Source: Bin80 sp026709335 (GTDB lineage: Bacteria; Bacteroidota; Rhodothermia; Rhodothermales; Bin80). From it: a stretch of DNA of 64,000 nucleotides. This document shows, in pieces, positions 8,834-17,720 of this stretch. The first letter of the stretch is position 1. Every line of letters begins with the position of its first letter. Made by a program: the position numbers and the translations under genes. Location: contig OZ241385.1 of assembly GCA_965200825.1 (NCBI GenBank), forward strand, positions 3,038,001-3,102,000, read 5' to 3'. The notes below the pieces were generated by a model that was given only the letters and a program-made list of their open reading frames with translations, searched no databases and was not told the origin of the DNA.

Positions 8834-9247
8834 CCCGACCGCTATCTGTTCTTCTTTCTCGTCCTCCTCAACCTGCGTATCGCTCCCAAAGACATGCCCA
8901 AGTAGCCGACTTACTTTTCCGTTCAGAATATAGAGTTCGATATGGAAGCGTTCTAGTTTCGAATCAAGTTGTTCCACGGAGTGTTCTAGCTTTATCTCAA
9001 GCTGTTTTGTGTCTGAGCGTAACTGCTCCACAGAGTGATCGATTCTTGCTTCTAGCCGCTCCACAGAGTGATCGATTCTTGCTTCTAGTCGCTCCACAGA
9101 ACGGTCAAGTTTTGCTTCTAGTCGCTCATTAGAATGTTCGTTTCGGCGAAAATGCGGCAATAAAACAGCGAGCAGTATACCTACTGTCAGAAACACTATA
9201 CCAACTGAGGCCACGATTAGGTGAAGTAGCGTAATTTCTATCTGCAT
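8828..9247 (-). CDS. Small membrane-anchored coiled-coil protein with 11-residue repeats
   Basis: This 139-residue protein has one N-terminal transmembrane helix (about residues 7-31, IVASVGIVFLTVGILLAVLL), then a long coiled coil of hendecad repeats (SVERLEARIDH, repeated with variation about six times), then an acidic tail (VEEDEKEEQ). No enzymatic motif is present. Architecture, a single membrane helix plus a repetitive coiled coil, resembles two other small genes here (14.9 and 24.5 kb). Function unknown; a structural or spacer role at the inner membrane is conceivable. The leader has a TTTAGGGTTAAG sequence directly upstream of the ATG, also seen ahead of the metzincin gene. Confidence 0.7.
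   Translation of the reverse strand: MQIEITLLHLIVASVGIVFLTVGILLAVLLPHFRRNEHSNERLEAKLDRSVERLEARIDHSVERLEARIDHSVEQLRSDTKQLEIKLEHSVEQLDSKLERFHIELYILNGKVSRLLGHVFGSDTQVEEDEKEEQIAVGM
9025..9128. repeat. 33-nt tandem repeats within a coiled-coil gene
   Basis: Units beginning with GCTC at 9025, 9058, 9091 and 9124 have an exact 33-nt period. The first two units are almost identical and the third and fourth diverge. They encode the 11-residue coiled-coil repeats of the minus-strand gene. The repeats are in frame, so copy number could vary without disrupting the protein. Confidence 0.85.
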
Positions 9248-9459
9248 GAGAACTTAACCCTAAATTTTTCCTATGTGTACAGTCGGGAGTACCCTTTTGT
9301 ACATGAACCTGCTACACTAGTTTCTTATGTCGTCAAATAGCAAGTTGGTTGGGCCCCATGACGGCGATATGACTTTAAATCAAAGCCTCGAAGTTCTCCA
9401 TTTATCTTGGTGAAAGAAAATCAATTTCTGATTCCAGAGGCACAGAGACCCGTCTGCGA

Positions 9460-11646
9460 TTATTGCAGGTCATACCGATCAAGGTTCATTACCTTTTCCC
9501 AGGCATCAGCAAACTTCTGTACAAATAGCTCATCAGCATCGTCAGAGGCAAATACCTCTGCAATAGCTCGAAGCTGTGAGTTTGAACCGAAGATCAGGTC
9601 AATGGATGAGCCGGTCCATTTGAGTTCACCAGATTCATGGTCTCGTCCTTCAAAGACCCCATGGGTATCATCTGAAGATGCCCATACGGTGTTCATATCG
9701 AGCAAATTTATAAAGAAATCACGGGTAAGGTGTTCTGGTTTGTCTGTGAAGACTCCCAGATCGGAGGCATCAAAATTTGCCCCCAAAACACGCAAACCAC
9801 CAACTAGCACCGTCATCTCAACCGCTGTTAAGGTTAACATATATGCCCGATCAATCAGGAGCTCTTCGGGAGACTTTGCTAAACCCGATCTTACATAGTT
9901 GCGAAATCCGTCGGCTACAGGTTCCAGTACGGCAAAGGAATCTACATCGGTTGTTGCCTGGGTTGCATCCGTACGGCCAGGCAAGAACGCAACATGAATC
10001 TCATGACCAGAGCGTTTGGCAGCTTCCTCAACTGCGGCGCAGCCTCCCAGAACAATCACATCAGCGAGTGAGACAGTCTTGTTATATTCCAAACTGAAAT
10101 TTGATCGGATGTCCTCCAGAGTATTCAGAATCCTGTTAAGTTCGGAAGGGTTATTGACCGTCCAGGTTCTCTGCGGATCCAATCGAAGGCGACCACCATT
10201 GGCACCACCGCGCTTATCCGTTCCCCTGAAGGTGGCCGCAGAAGCCCAGGCAGTTCGAGTCAATTCAGAAATCGAAAGATCGGATGTCAGAATAAGGCGT
10301 TTGAGAGCTTCAATATCTCGGGAATTGATCAATTCGTGATTCACCTCTGGCACGGGATCCTGCCAAAGTAGTGGCTCGTCGGGAACCAGGGGGCCAAGGT
10401 AGCGGCTGACCGGTCCCATATCTCGATGAGTGAGCTTGTACCACGCGCGTGCAAATGCATCGGAAAACTCATCAGGGTTGGCATGAAATCGTTTTGAGAT
10501 TGGAGCATACACCGGATCCATTCGAAGTGCCAGATCCGTTGTCAGCATCATTGGTGCATGCCGGATGGATGCATCATGTGCATCCGGTACGGTTCCATTC
10601 GCAGATGGATCGATGGGGGTCCACTGTTGTGCTCCCCCGGGGCTTTTGACCTGCTCCCACTCATATCCGAATAAATTCTCGAAAAAATTACTGTCCCAGG
10701 TAGCGGGTCTTGTCGTCCAGGCTCCCTCGAGTCCGCTCGTAATCGTGTGGCGCCCCCTACCATCTCCAAATTGATTCTTCCATCCTAGTCCCTGCTCCTC
10801 GATCGGGGCGCCTTCGGGTTCAGGCCCAACATATTCGCTATCCGGGGCGGCGCCATGTGCCTTGCCAAATGTGTGTCCACCGGCAATAAGAGCAACAGTC
10901 TCTTCGTCATTCATGGCCATACGGGCAAACGTTTCACGTATATCTATCGCAGCGGCCAAAGGATCTGGAGTGCCATTCGGTCCTTGGGGATTCACATAGA
11001 TCAGCCCCATTTGAACTGCACCAAGTGGCTGCTCCAGGTGTCGATTGCCCGTATATCGTTCATCCCCTAACCAGGTAGTTTCTGATCCCCAGTAGATATC
11101 CTCCTCAGGTTCCCAGACATCTTCGCGGCCTCCTGCGAAGCCATAGGTTTGGAGCCCCATGGATTCAAGTGCGCAATTTCCGGTCAAAATCATCAGATCG
11201 GCCCAAGAAATTCTGCATCCGTACTTTTGCTTGATAGGCCAGAGAAGACGCCGTGCTTTATCAAGGTTCGCATTGTCCGGCCAGCTGTTCAGGGGAGCAA
11301 AACGAAGTGTTCCGCTGGATGCTCCTCCACGTCCGTCTCCTATGCGGTAGGTTCCTGCACTGTGCCAAGCCATACGAATGAAGAAAGGTCCATAATGGCC
11401 ATAGTCGGCCGGCCACCAGTCCTGCGACTGGGTCATCAAAGTGTATATATCATTCTTCAGTTCGTTCAGATCCAATTTGCTGAATTCTTTGGCATAGTCA
11501 AAATCCTCTCCAAACGGGTTTAGCTGAGGAGGGTTTTGTGCAAGAATCTTCAGGTTTATCTGATTTGGCCACCAGTCCAGATTGGAGGTACCTTTTTTGA
11601 TTATTGGGAGTTTGCCATTTACAGGGCAGCTAGCTTCTGCGCTCAT
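9460..11646 (-). CDS. katG: Catalase-peroxidase KatG
   Basis: This 728-residue bifunctional heme catalase-peroxidase disproportionates hydrogen peroxide and oxidises small donors. The distal site RMAWHSAGTYR gives Arg91, Trp94 and His95; the proximal ligand is His258 in GGHTFGKAHG. The Met-Tyr-Trp adduct needed for catalase activity is predicted from Trp94, Tyr217 (GLIYVNPQGPNG) and Met243 (ARMAMND). Both the N-terminal catalytic and C-terminal degenerate peroxidase halves are present, so length matches the family. No signal peptide is seen, so it is cytoplasmic. It is monocistronic, and I could not identify a PerR or OxyR box upstream with confidence. Confidence 0.97.
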   Translation of the reverse strand: MSAEASCPVNGKLPIIKKGTSNLDWWPNQINLKILAQNPPQLNPFGEDFDYAKEFSKLDLNELKNDIYTLMTQSQDWWPADYGHYGPFFIRMAWHSAGTYRIGDGRGGASSGTLRFAPLNSWPDNANLDKARRLLWPIKQKYGCRISWADLMILTGNCALESMGLQTYGFAGGREDVWEPEEDIYWGSETTWLGDERYTGNRHLEQPLGAVQMGLIYVNPQGPNGTPDPLAAAIDIRETFARMAMNDEETVALIAGGHTFGKAHGAAPDSEYVGPEPEGAPIEEQGLGWKNQFGDGRGRHTITSGLEGAWTTRPATWDSNFFENLFGYEWEQVKSPGGAQQWTPIDPSANGTVPDAHDASIRHAPMMLTTDLALRMDPVYAPISKRFHANPDEFSDAFARAWYKLTHRDMGPVSRYLGPLVPDEPLLWQDPVPEVNHELINSRDIEALKRLILTSDLSISELTRTAWASAATFRGTDKRGGANGGRLRLDPQRTWTVNNPSELNRILNTLEDIRSNFSLEYNKTVSLADVIVLGGCAAVEEAAKRSGHEIHVAFLPGRTDATQATTDVDSFAVLEPVADGFRNYVRSGLAKSPEELLIDRAYMLTLTAVEMTVLVGGLRVLGANFDASDLGVFTDKPEHLTRDFFINLLDMNTVWASSDDTHGVFEGRDHESGELKWTGSSIDLIFGSNSQLRAIAEVFASDDADELFVQKFADAWEKVMNLDRYDLQ

Positions 11647-12228
11647 AGGAATCGTGAATTAGTTGATGATCGGCTGTCAATTAGAGGAGAGAAGTCTGCA
11701 AATTTATTACAGGCCTCGAGGAACGAAAAGCATGAATCAAATACGGTGATGATCCTCAGTATAATAACGAAAATTTCAGTTCATCCAGCGAGTAAAGAGA
11801 GTCACTTGGGTGGAGCGTAGCAATCCGGCCTGTTGCTCCTTATAACACATCCCCATTCCCTCATTCCACTGGTACTATTCTGCGGAAAGTTGTAATAATT
11901 CCGGGAAGGTTTGTTCGCCCTATGCAAGTGCTCAACCTTGTAGTTCAATTCACAACAAGGTTCGCCCCGAGGGCGGTGTAGAATTTGTAAATTTCGACCT
12001 CCTTCAAACCTGTCAAGTCAAAGGGGGCTTCCTGATGGACATTCCATTCAAAAAGGCGTTTCTGCATAGTATTGATCATGCAAATACACACCGCAAGATG
12101 GGACAGATCGCGTTAAATTTAGATTGCAGGCAAAAAACGAGAGTATTAATCAGTTTTGTTAGTGTCTCTGACAAGATTGGCAACTTCAATTGTCGTAACT
12201 TTAGGGTTCAACAACACAACAATCCACC
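11647..12228. other. Divergent intergenic region, no gene recognised
   Basis: About 580 nt between katG (minus) and the metzincin gene (plus), so it must hold both promoters. Short open frames lack any recognisable feature. An 8-bp stem (AACCTTGT at 11934-11941 with ACAAGGTT at 11955-11962) is present. TTTAGGGTTCAACAACAC at 12200-12217, just upstream of the metzincin start, recurs almost exactly at 44089-44105. Confidence 0.5.
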
Positions 12229-14706
12229 ATGAAATTGTTTGGTAGCGTAGTTATTCTCTCATTTGCAGTGATTATGATCACTGGCTGTGCCTCCACTCGT
12301 CAATCTGCACCGGTCACTATCGATCAGCAGGAAGAATCGGAGGATCAAAAGAAGGAAAGTTCAACAAAATACAGTGATGTAATTACTGAGGATGCTGTAA
12401 CAGACGAGGGACTGTTCAAGGTGCATCAGATCGAAGACAAGTTGTTCTTCGAAATCCCGGATTCTCTCCTGGATGTAGAAATGCTTCTGGTTACACGTAT
12501 AGCATCTACCATGAATAATATCGGTTACGGGGGAATGAAAACCAGCACCCAAGTGCTGCGCTGGCAAAAGCAATCTGACAAAATTATGCTACGTATTGTT
12601 TCCCATGAGAATGTTGCAGACGAAAGCCTTCCGATTTTCAAGGCGATACGCAATTCAAATTTTGAGCCAATTCTGCAAGCATTTGAGATTGAGACGCTGA
12701 ATGATGATTCAACAGCGCATGTGATTGAGGTCACCGATCTTTTCACTTCGGATGTGCCATCGCTTGGACTGCCATCATTTCGGAGAGAGCAATTCCGTGT
12801 ACGGCGTCTGGATTCGGGTCGAAGCTATATTTCTGTGGCAAACAGCTATCCTTTGAACATTGAGGTCAAACACGTACTGAGTTATGAGGCGTCAGAGCCA
12901 CCATCGAATTCTGCTGCGGGAACGATTTCAGTTGAAATGAATCAGTCAATGATTTTGCTGCCGGAGAATCCGATGCAACCAAGGCTCTGTGATCAACGTG
13001 TTGGATTTTTCAGTGTAACCATGATTGATTATGGCCGGGATGCGCAGAAGGCCGAGGAGAGATGCTATATCACGCGCTGGCGACTTGAACCCAAGGACCC
13101 TGAGGCATACGCGCGTGGTGAATTGAGCGAGCCTGTTAAGCCAATTGTTTACTACATAGATCCTGCTACTCCCATGAAGTGGAGGCCGTATCTGAAAGAG
13201 GGGGTGGAAGATTGGAATCGGGCCTTTGAGGCTGCGGGGTTCAAGAATGCGATTATGGCAAAAGATCCTCCTACGAAGGAAGAAGATCCAGAGTTTAGCC
13301 CGGAAGATGTACGCTATTCAGTGATTCGCTATTTCTCTTCGGATATACAGAATGCGTTTGGCCCACATGTTCATGATCCACGTACAGGTGAAATTCTGGA
13401 AAGCGATATTGGGTGGTACCACAACGTCATGAATCTCCTTCGCAATTGGTTCTTTGTACAGACCGCCGCTGTCAACCCGGATGCTCGTTCAGTCAAATTT
13501 AGAGATGAAGTGATGGGGAGATTGATTCGTTTTGTATCCGCACATGAAGTGGGGCATACGATTGGGTTACCGCATAACTGGGGATCAAGTGCAGCTTATC
13601 CTGTGGATTCTCTTCGTTCGCGTTCATTCACCGATGTTCATGGCACAGCGCCCTCAATTATGGACTATGCTCGATTTAACTATGTTGCGCAACCGGGGGA
13701 TGGAGTGGTGAATCTGATGCCTGATGTCTCGGTTTATGATAATTGGTCAGTCAAGTGGGGATACACCGTATTTCCTGATGCAACATCACCAGATGAAGAG
13801 CGCGAAACCCTGAATGCATGGGTTATTGAGCGTGCAGGGGATCCCCTTTATTTCTATGGACGTCAGGGCCCACGTGTGGACCCGCGTTCTCAGAATGAAG
13901 ATCTGGGGAATGATGCGGTTAAGGCCAGCGATTATGGTATTGCAAACCTAAAAGTAATCTTGAATGAGCTTATTGACTGGACGGCGGAAGATGCCAAGGA
14001 TTACGGGGATCTGAACGAACTCTATGGGCAGATTGCAACTCAATGGAATCGCTATATCGGTCATGTAGCCGCAAATGTGGGTGGGCATTACGAGAACTTC
14101 AAGACCTATGATCAGGATGGTGTGGTATATACGCCGGTACCTGCTCAGATGCAGCGAAGTGCGATGGATTGGTTTGCGAGAGAAGTATTTGAATCGCCTA
14201 CCTGGATGCTGAATCAGGATATCCTACGTCGTATTGAGGGAGCCGGGGCGCTGGATCGTATTCGACGTTACCAGGTCGGTGCAGTGAATACACTTCTGAG
14301 TCCAATCCGAATTGGGCGTCTCATGGAAACCGAGGCATTAGCCAATGGAGCTGAGGTGTATACGTTTTCGGAACTCCTGGAGGATTTAAGAGACGGAATT
14401 TGGACGGAATTGCCAAGGGCCTCGGAGATTGACCCCTTCCGACGCAATCTCCAGAGAGGGTATTTGGAGAGGCTTGAATATTTGATGACTGAAGAGCCTC
14501 CTGCTCTCCCACCCTTCTTTGTCAGCTTTGGCATGGCACCCGTGGATGTGAGTCAGTCCGATATTCGCGCGCACGTTCGTGGTGAACTTAGGTCATTGAA
14601 AACGGCGGTTGACCAAGCCGCCAGGCGGACGGGTCATCATATAACTCGACTACATCTGGAAGACGTTAGTGTGCGAATTGAGGATATTTTGGACGGTGAG
14701 AATTAG
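12229..14706 (+). CDS. Zinc-dependent metalloprotease lipoprotein (metzincin, DUF5117-type)
   Basis: This 825-residue protein begins with a lipoprotein signal (VIMITGCAST). The metzincin zinc site HEVGHTIGLPHNW (His439, Glu440, His443, His449) is followed by a Met-turn (SIMDYARFNY). Upstream, the long N-terminal region with strands such as QVLRWQKQSDKIMLRI and YYIDPATPMKWRPYLKEG matches the DUF5117/DUF4953 zinc-dependent metalloprotease family common in Bacteroidota. It is probably tethered in the cell envelope and degrades or processes peptides there. It stands alone; the next gene is on the opposite strand. Confidence 0.9.
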   Translation: MKLFGSVVILSFAVIMITGCASTRQSAPVTIDQQEESEDQKKESSTKYSDVITEDAVTDEGLFKVHQIEDKLFFEIPDSLLDVEMLLVTRIASTMNNIGYGGMKTSTQVLRWQKQSDKIMLRIVSHENVADESLPIFKAIRNSNFEPILQAFEIETLNDDSTAHVIEVTDLFTSDVPSLGLPSFRREQFRVRRLDSGRSYISVANSYPLNIEVKHVLSYEASEPPSNSAAGTISVEMNQSMILLPENPMQPRLCDQRVGFFSVTMIDYGRDAQKAEERCYITRWRLEPKDPEAYARGELSEPVKPIVYYIDPATPMKWRPYLKEGVEDWNRAFEAAGFKNAIMAKDPPTKEEDPEFSPEDVRYSVIRYFSSDIQNAFGPHVHDPRTGEILESDIGWYHNVMNLLRNWFFVQTAAVNPDARSVKFRDEVMGRLIRFVSAHEVGHTIGLPHNWGSSAAYPVDSLRSRSFTDVHGTAPSIMDYARFNYVAQPGDGVVNLMPDVSVYDNWSVKWGYTVFPDATSPDEERETLNAWVIERAGDPLYFYGRQGPRVDPRSQNEDLGNDAVKASDYGIANLKVILNELIDWTAEDAKDYGDLNELYGQIATQWNRYIGHVAANVGGHYENFKTYDQDGVVYTPVPAQMQRSAMDWFAREVFESPTWMLNQDILRRIEGAGALDRIRRYQVGAVNTLLSPIRIGRLMETEALANGAEVYTFSELLEDLRDGIWTELPRASEIDPFRRNLQRGYLERLEYLMTEEPPALPPFFVSFGMAPVDVSQSDIRAHVRGELRSLKTAVDQAARRTGHHITRLHLEDVSVRIEDILDGEN

Positions 14707-14895
14707 CATCATATTTGATGCTATCTGTATTCAACATGAAGGATGGGAGTACTGATTGATTCAGACCCGTTCGACGAAGATTCATGCGCCGCACATTGAT
14801 ATTTACTGGCCGTAAAAAGCTACGGGATAGTTCCCAGCTAAAATCTGGAAACTATTGAGGAGAGGTAGCCATCATGAATGATGTAATCCTCGTGC

Positions 14896-15189
14896 TTATG
14901 CAAAGAATTCAGCAGCGATGATGAGTGCTCCAATTGCAGCGATAGTCCCGACAATCCAGCGAAGTTGACGCAACTGGGAGGCTTTATCGTGCACGCGATT
15001 TTCTGCATTTTCCGTGCGTAACTCTGCGAATCCTGTTTGCATTTCTCCGCGTAACTCTGCAACCTGGCTGACAACGAATTCTTTGGTTGCAACCTTCTCA
15101 AGGGCATCGTCTACGGCAGTCATGATCGCTTCTTCCCATTCAATTCCACCGGAGTTCAGTTTGCGGGCAATTGTAATCGTATCTGACAT
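14896..15189 (-). CDS. Small coiled-coil protein with C-terminal membrane helix (DUF1640/CCDC90-like)
   Basis: About 97 residues from the ATG at 15189; the frame stays open to 15267, but the upstream residues look like untranslated leader. It has an amphipathic N-terminal region (ARKLNSGGIEWEEAIMTA), a coiled coil (VVSQVAELRGEMQTGFAEL) and a C-terminal transmembrane helix (IVGTIAAIGALIIAAEFF). This is the layout of DUF1640-like proteins, a loose similarity group whose bacterial members have no firm function. No clear ribosome-binding site is visible. It may belong to the same architectural class as the genes at 8.8 and 24.5 kb. Confidence 0.65.
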   Translation of the reverse strand: MSDTITIARKLNSGGIEWEEAIMTAVDDALEKVATKEFVVSQVAELRGEMQTGFAELRTENAENRVHDKASQLRQLRWIVGTIAAIGALIIAAEFFA

Positions 15190-15542
15190 GATTGGTAAGG
15201 TTTGAGGTGAATTCATGTGATACAAGCACGTACCAAAGCAGGTTCCTGAAATTGTAATATGCTTCAATGCTATACTTGGAACTCTCTTAAATTTTAGAAT
15301 CAGAACATCGTATCAAAACTGGATGGAATAATTTTACCACTTGAGCACAGTCATGCCATTTATTACACAGAGCGAATAGAGTGTATCCTCCATATATCGT
15401 CATACGAATACGAGGGCCGTTAGTGGGGAACGCTGAAACCATCACGAAGATATCATAAAAAATCAGAATTTTCGAAAGCGCTTACAATCGAACCAATTGA
15501 ATTCTATGCGTTAATGCGCGAATCACTAACTACTTTGATTCA
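15190..15542. other. Divergent intergenic region with LacI-like half palindrome
   Basis: About 350 nt between the coiled-coil gene (minus) and the CBM48 gene (plus). No gene is recognisable. The only patterned sequence is the operator-like element at 15474-15485. Confidence 0.5.
15474..15485. promoter_or_regulatory. LacI-type operator-like sequence upstream of CBM48 gene
   Basis: GAAAGCGCTTAC keeps the AAGCGCTT core and differs at one symmetric position from the perfect palindrome at 147-162. It sits 58 nt upstream of the start of the glycogen-binding-domain gene, a plausible operator position for a carbohydrate-responsive LacI-family regulator. Inferred from similarity only. Confidence 0.4.
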
Positions 15543-15842
15543 ATGATTCTCAAAAAGATCAGCCCAAAAGGGCGCTCAATACGGGTAACCTTTGAAGTTC
15601 CTCTGGAGTATGCTGCACATGCTGTCAGCGTTGTTGGCGACTTTAATAACTGGGATACAGAAGAGCATCCAATGACGCGTAATATCCGCAAAGGGGTTTG
15701 GACGAAATCAGTCTCTTTCAAGCCAGGTACCAGCGTGGAATTCCGCTATTTTATTGATGGACATAAATGGCACAACGAGCCACATGCCGACGCACAAGCA
15801 CCAAATCCACACTATTCGGAAAATAGCGTGCTAACGCTTTAG
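15543..15842 (+). CDS. Stand-alone CBM48 / isoamylase early-set (glycogen-binding) domain protein
   Basis: This 99-residue protein consists almost entirely of a CBM48/isoamylase N-terminal E-set domain: VTFEVPLEYAAHAVSVVGDF, then NNWDTEEHPM, then a VEFRYFIDGHKWHNEPHADA strand region. GDFNNWD and the Trp and Asn residues of the beta-glucan-binding surface are present. Family members bind glycogen or starch-like glucans; stand-alone forms are thought to be regulatory or targeting subunits. No signal peptide, so cytoplasmic. Its stop overlaps the converging SpmB-like gene by 4 nt. Confidence 0.88.
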   Translation: MILKKISPKGRSIRVTFEVPLEYAAHAVSVVGDFNNWDTEEHPMTRNIRKGVWTKSVSFKPGTSVEFRYFIDGHKWHNEPHADAQAPNPHYSENSVLTL

Positions 15843-16381
15843 CCAAAGAGGAACAGAACGACATAAACCGCCGCAAACATTGCGAAAATATCCGCAATGA
15901 GCCCGGCAGGGACGGCGTGCCGTGTCTTTCGAATGTTGATGGCCCCAAAGTAAACCGCAATCACGTAGAACGTGGTTTCGGTGGAGCCAAACATTGTGGC
16001 CGCCATTTTGACGAAGATGGAATCTTCGCCAAACTGGTTGATCATGTCAAGAATGATTCCGACGGATCCCGATCCCGTGAGCGGACGCACGATCCCCATG
16101 GGGATCACTTCGGCGGGAATGCCGATCAATCCGACTACAGGTCGGAGAAGGTCGGTCAGAAAATCCATTGCACCGCTTGCACGAAACATTCCAATCGCAA
16201 ACAGGATTGCGATTACGTAAGGGATGATCATCACGGCTACATGGAAACCCTCTTTGGCTCCGTCAACAAAGACTTCATAGATCCTGACCTTACGGATCAT
16301 GCCATAAAGTGGGAAACCTACCAGGATGGCAGGCAGGACCAGAGCAGATGCGTAATCCAGAAATATTTGCAAAATATTCAT
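15839..16381 (-). CDS. SpmB-like nucleoside-recognition (Gate) domain membrane protein
   Basis: This 180-residue multi-spanning membrane protein resembles spore maturation protein B: FPLYGMIRKVRIYEVFVDGA, then the IIPYVIAILFAIGMFRASGA helix, then GIVRPLTGSGSVGI and FGSTETTFYVIAVYFGAINI. In non-sporulating bacteria the SpmA/SpmB pair is widespread; the Gate domain is shared with nucleoside transporters, but the substrate is unknown. It overlaps the SpmA-like gene by 4 nt (ATGA), indicating translational coupling and probably a heteromeric complex. In many relatives both halves are fused into one protein; here they are separate. Confidence 0.88.
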   Translation of the reverse strand: MNILQIFLDYASALVLPAILVGFPLYGMIRKVRIYEVFVDGAKEGFHVAVMIIPYVIAILFAIGMFRASGAMDFLTDLLRPVVGLIGIPAEVIPMGIVRPLTGSGSVGIILDMINQFGEDSIFVKMAATMFGSTETTFYVIAVYFGAINIRKTRHAVPAGLIADIFAMFAAVYVVLFLFG

Positions 16382-17322
16382 GAGTTCACCTCGCGGTAGC
16401 GTTTGAGTCGGCCGAGAAGCTTGACGGCAGTTATGCCCACTGTCAGAGAAAGAACGGTCGTAATCAGAATGGAAAAGAATAGCTGGTTGATTTGTAGCCC
16501 CATGATGGCAACGAGTGTGACAGGGGGCATAATCTGTACGCTGGCAGTATTCATGGCAAGCAACATAACCATTGGATCAGTGGCGGTATCCTCGGTTTTA
16601 TTCAAGGTTTGAAGCTCTTGCATCGCCTTAATGCCTAGTGGGGTAGCTGCATTGCCCATCCCTAACATATTCGCCGACAGGTTTAATACAATCAGGCCCA
16701 GTGCAGGGTGGTCCTTTGGAACTTTTGGAAAAAGTGGTCGGATCAACGGCTGCGTAAATCGAACCAGAGCCTGCAGCATGCCGGAAGCTTCTGCGATCTT
16801 CAAGAGCCCCATCCAGAGTCCCAGCCCACCAATCAGCCCCAGAGCAAGTGTGACTGCCGTTTCTGCAAAATCAAGGGCAGCCGCCGCAATCGCATTCATC
16901 TTGATCCAGCGAACAGGCCTAAATGTGATGGTTGTTTGCCAATTGGAACTGATAGGAGTTCCCCGCACAGTACCCCGGCAATCATCCTGGCCGGTTTGAT
17001 CACAGATGGTATGTAAAGGCTCAGGGAGTGAGGCTCCCTCTGCAAACCGAAGTTCTTGCCCCGCAGAAGTTTGCAGGAATACGCCAGGCCAAGTATTCCC
17101 CGTGATCAAGCTGTCTCCATAATGGGACATAAGATCTCTGTTCAGAATCTGCACATCTACCGGTTGCCGGAGGGCGTCAGCGCTATAGTTTTCACCAAAG
17201 ATGACCGTCACAGGGAGGGGTTTGCCGTTACGGTAGGTGTCTTGTATAAAATCACTAAGATCGCTTACAAGCGCGAAAACAAGACTCAATACAATTAACC
17301 CACCCCAGATGTAGTTTAACAT
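16378..17322 (-). CDS. SpmA-like nucleoside-recognition (Gate) domain membrane protein
   Basis: This 314-residue partner of the SpmB-like protein has an N-terminal membrane helix, an extracytoplasmic insertion of about 100 residues (residues 35-140, with two cysteines in ICDQTGQDDCRG that may form a disulfide), and the SpmA core (LALGLIGGLGLWMGLLKIAE, then LIVLNLSANMLGMGNAATPL, then MLLAMNTASVQIMPPVTLVA). The insertion makes it longer than Bacillus SpmA, whose usual length is about 200 residues. Transport role is inferred. It lies 5 nt downstream of the cytochrome c gene. Confidence 0.88.
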   Translation of the reverse strand: MLNYIWGGLIVLSLVFALVSDLSDFIQDTYRNGKPLPVTVIFGENYSADALRQPVDVQILNRDLMSHYGDSLITGNTWPGVFLQTSAGQELRFAEGASLPEPLHTICDQTGQDDCRGTVRGTPISSNWQTTITFRPVRWIKMNAIAAAALDFAETAVTLALGLIGGLGLWMGLLKIAEASGMLQALVRFTQPLIRPLFPKVPKDHPALGLIVLNLSANMLGMGNAATPLGIKAMQELQTLNKTEDTATDPMVMLLAMNTASVQIMPPVTLVAIMGLQINQLFFSILITTVLSLTVGITAVKLLGRLKRYREVNS

Positions 17323-17327
17323 GTGAG

Positions 17328-17720
17328 TCAGGGAGTGATGGATGGACGGGGAGTTTCCTCGATCGGAGAGGTTAATGAAATTGTATCCATATTATCTACG
17401 GTAAGAAGTTCATTTGGGCCAAGGAGGTCAGCGCGTTGGAGTAGCCATGCAGTTACGTTCAGGTAGTCTTCATCCGAGAGGATACCTCCTGCATTATAGG
17501 GCATTTGCTGTTTGTTGTAGAGATACAGGCGCACGGCCGTGAGGCGCGATGCTAGAACTGCAGGAATTAATCGGGGGCCTGTCCCCGGTGCTTCATGGCA
17601 GCTTTGACAGTAGGTGATGTAGACTGCATGACCAAGTTCCTGTTGTACCTCCGGAGCTTGACTTGAGCAGGCAGATGCGACAAATATTCCAGAACCAATC
17701 CAGAGTGCCATGCGCATCAA
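17328..17720 (-). CDS. Monoheme c-type cytochrome lipoprotein, likely sulfite dehydrogenase electron acceptor
   Basis: This 130-residue protein has a lipoprotein signal (VASAC, Cys18) and one heme-c motif, CQSCH (Cys38, Cys41, His42). The likely distal ligand is Met in NKQQMPYNAG. The size and motif match the cytochrome subunit (SorB-like) that takes electrons from a periplasmic sulfite dehydrogenase. It overlaps the molybdopterin subunit gene by 4 nt, so co-translation is likely. The C-terminal tail (from about residue 105) is low in recognisable features. Confidence 0.85.
   Translation of the reverse strand: MMRMALWIGSGIFVASACSSQAPEVQQELGHAVYITYCQSCHEAPGTGPRLIPAVLASRLTAVRLYLYNKQQMPYNAGGILSDEDYLNVTAWLLQRADLLGPNELLTVDNMDTISLTSPIEETPRPSITP

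Noticed and set aside
9025..9128. CRISPR-like array of 33-nt repeats
   Set aside because: There are no spacers; the units are contiguous, in frame, and encode coiled-coil repeats.
12035..12232. 65-codon plus-strand frame before the metzincin gene
   Set aside because: Polar, without domain or ribosome-binding site, and overlapping the start of the real gene.
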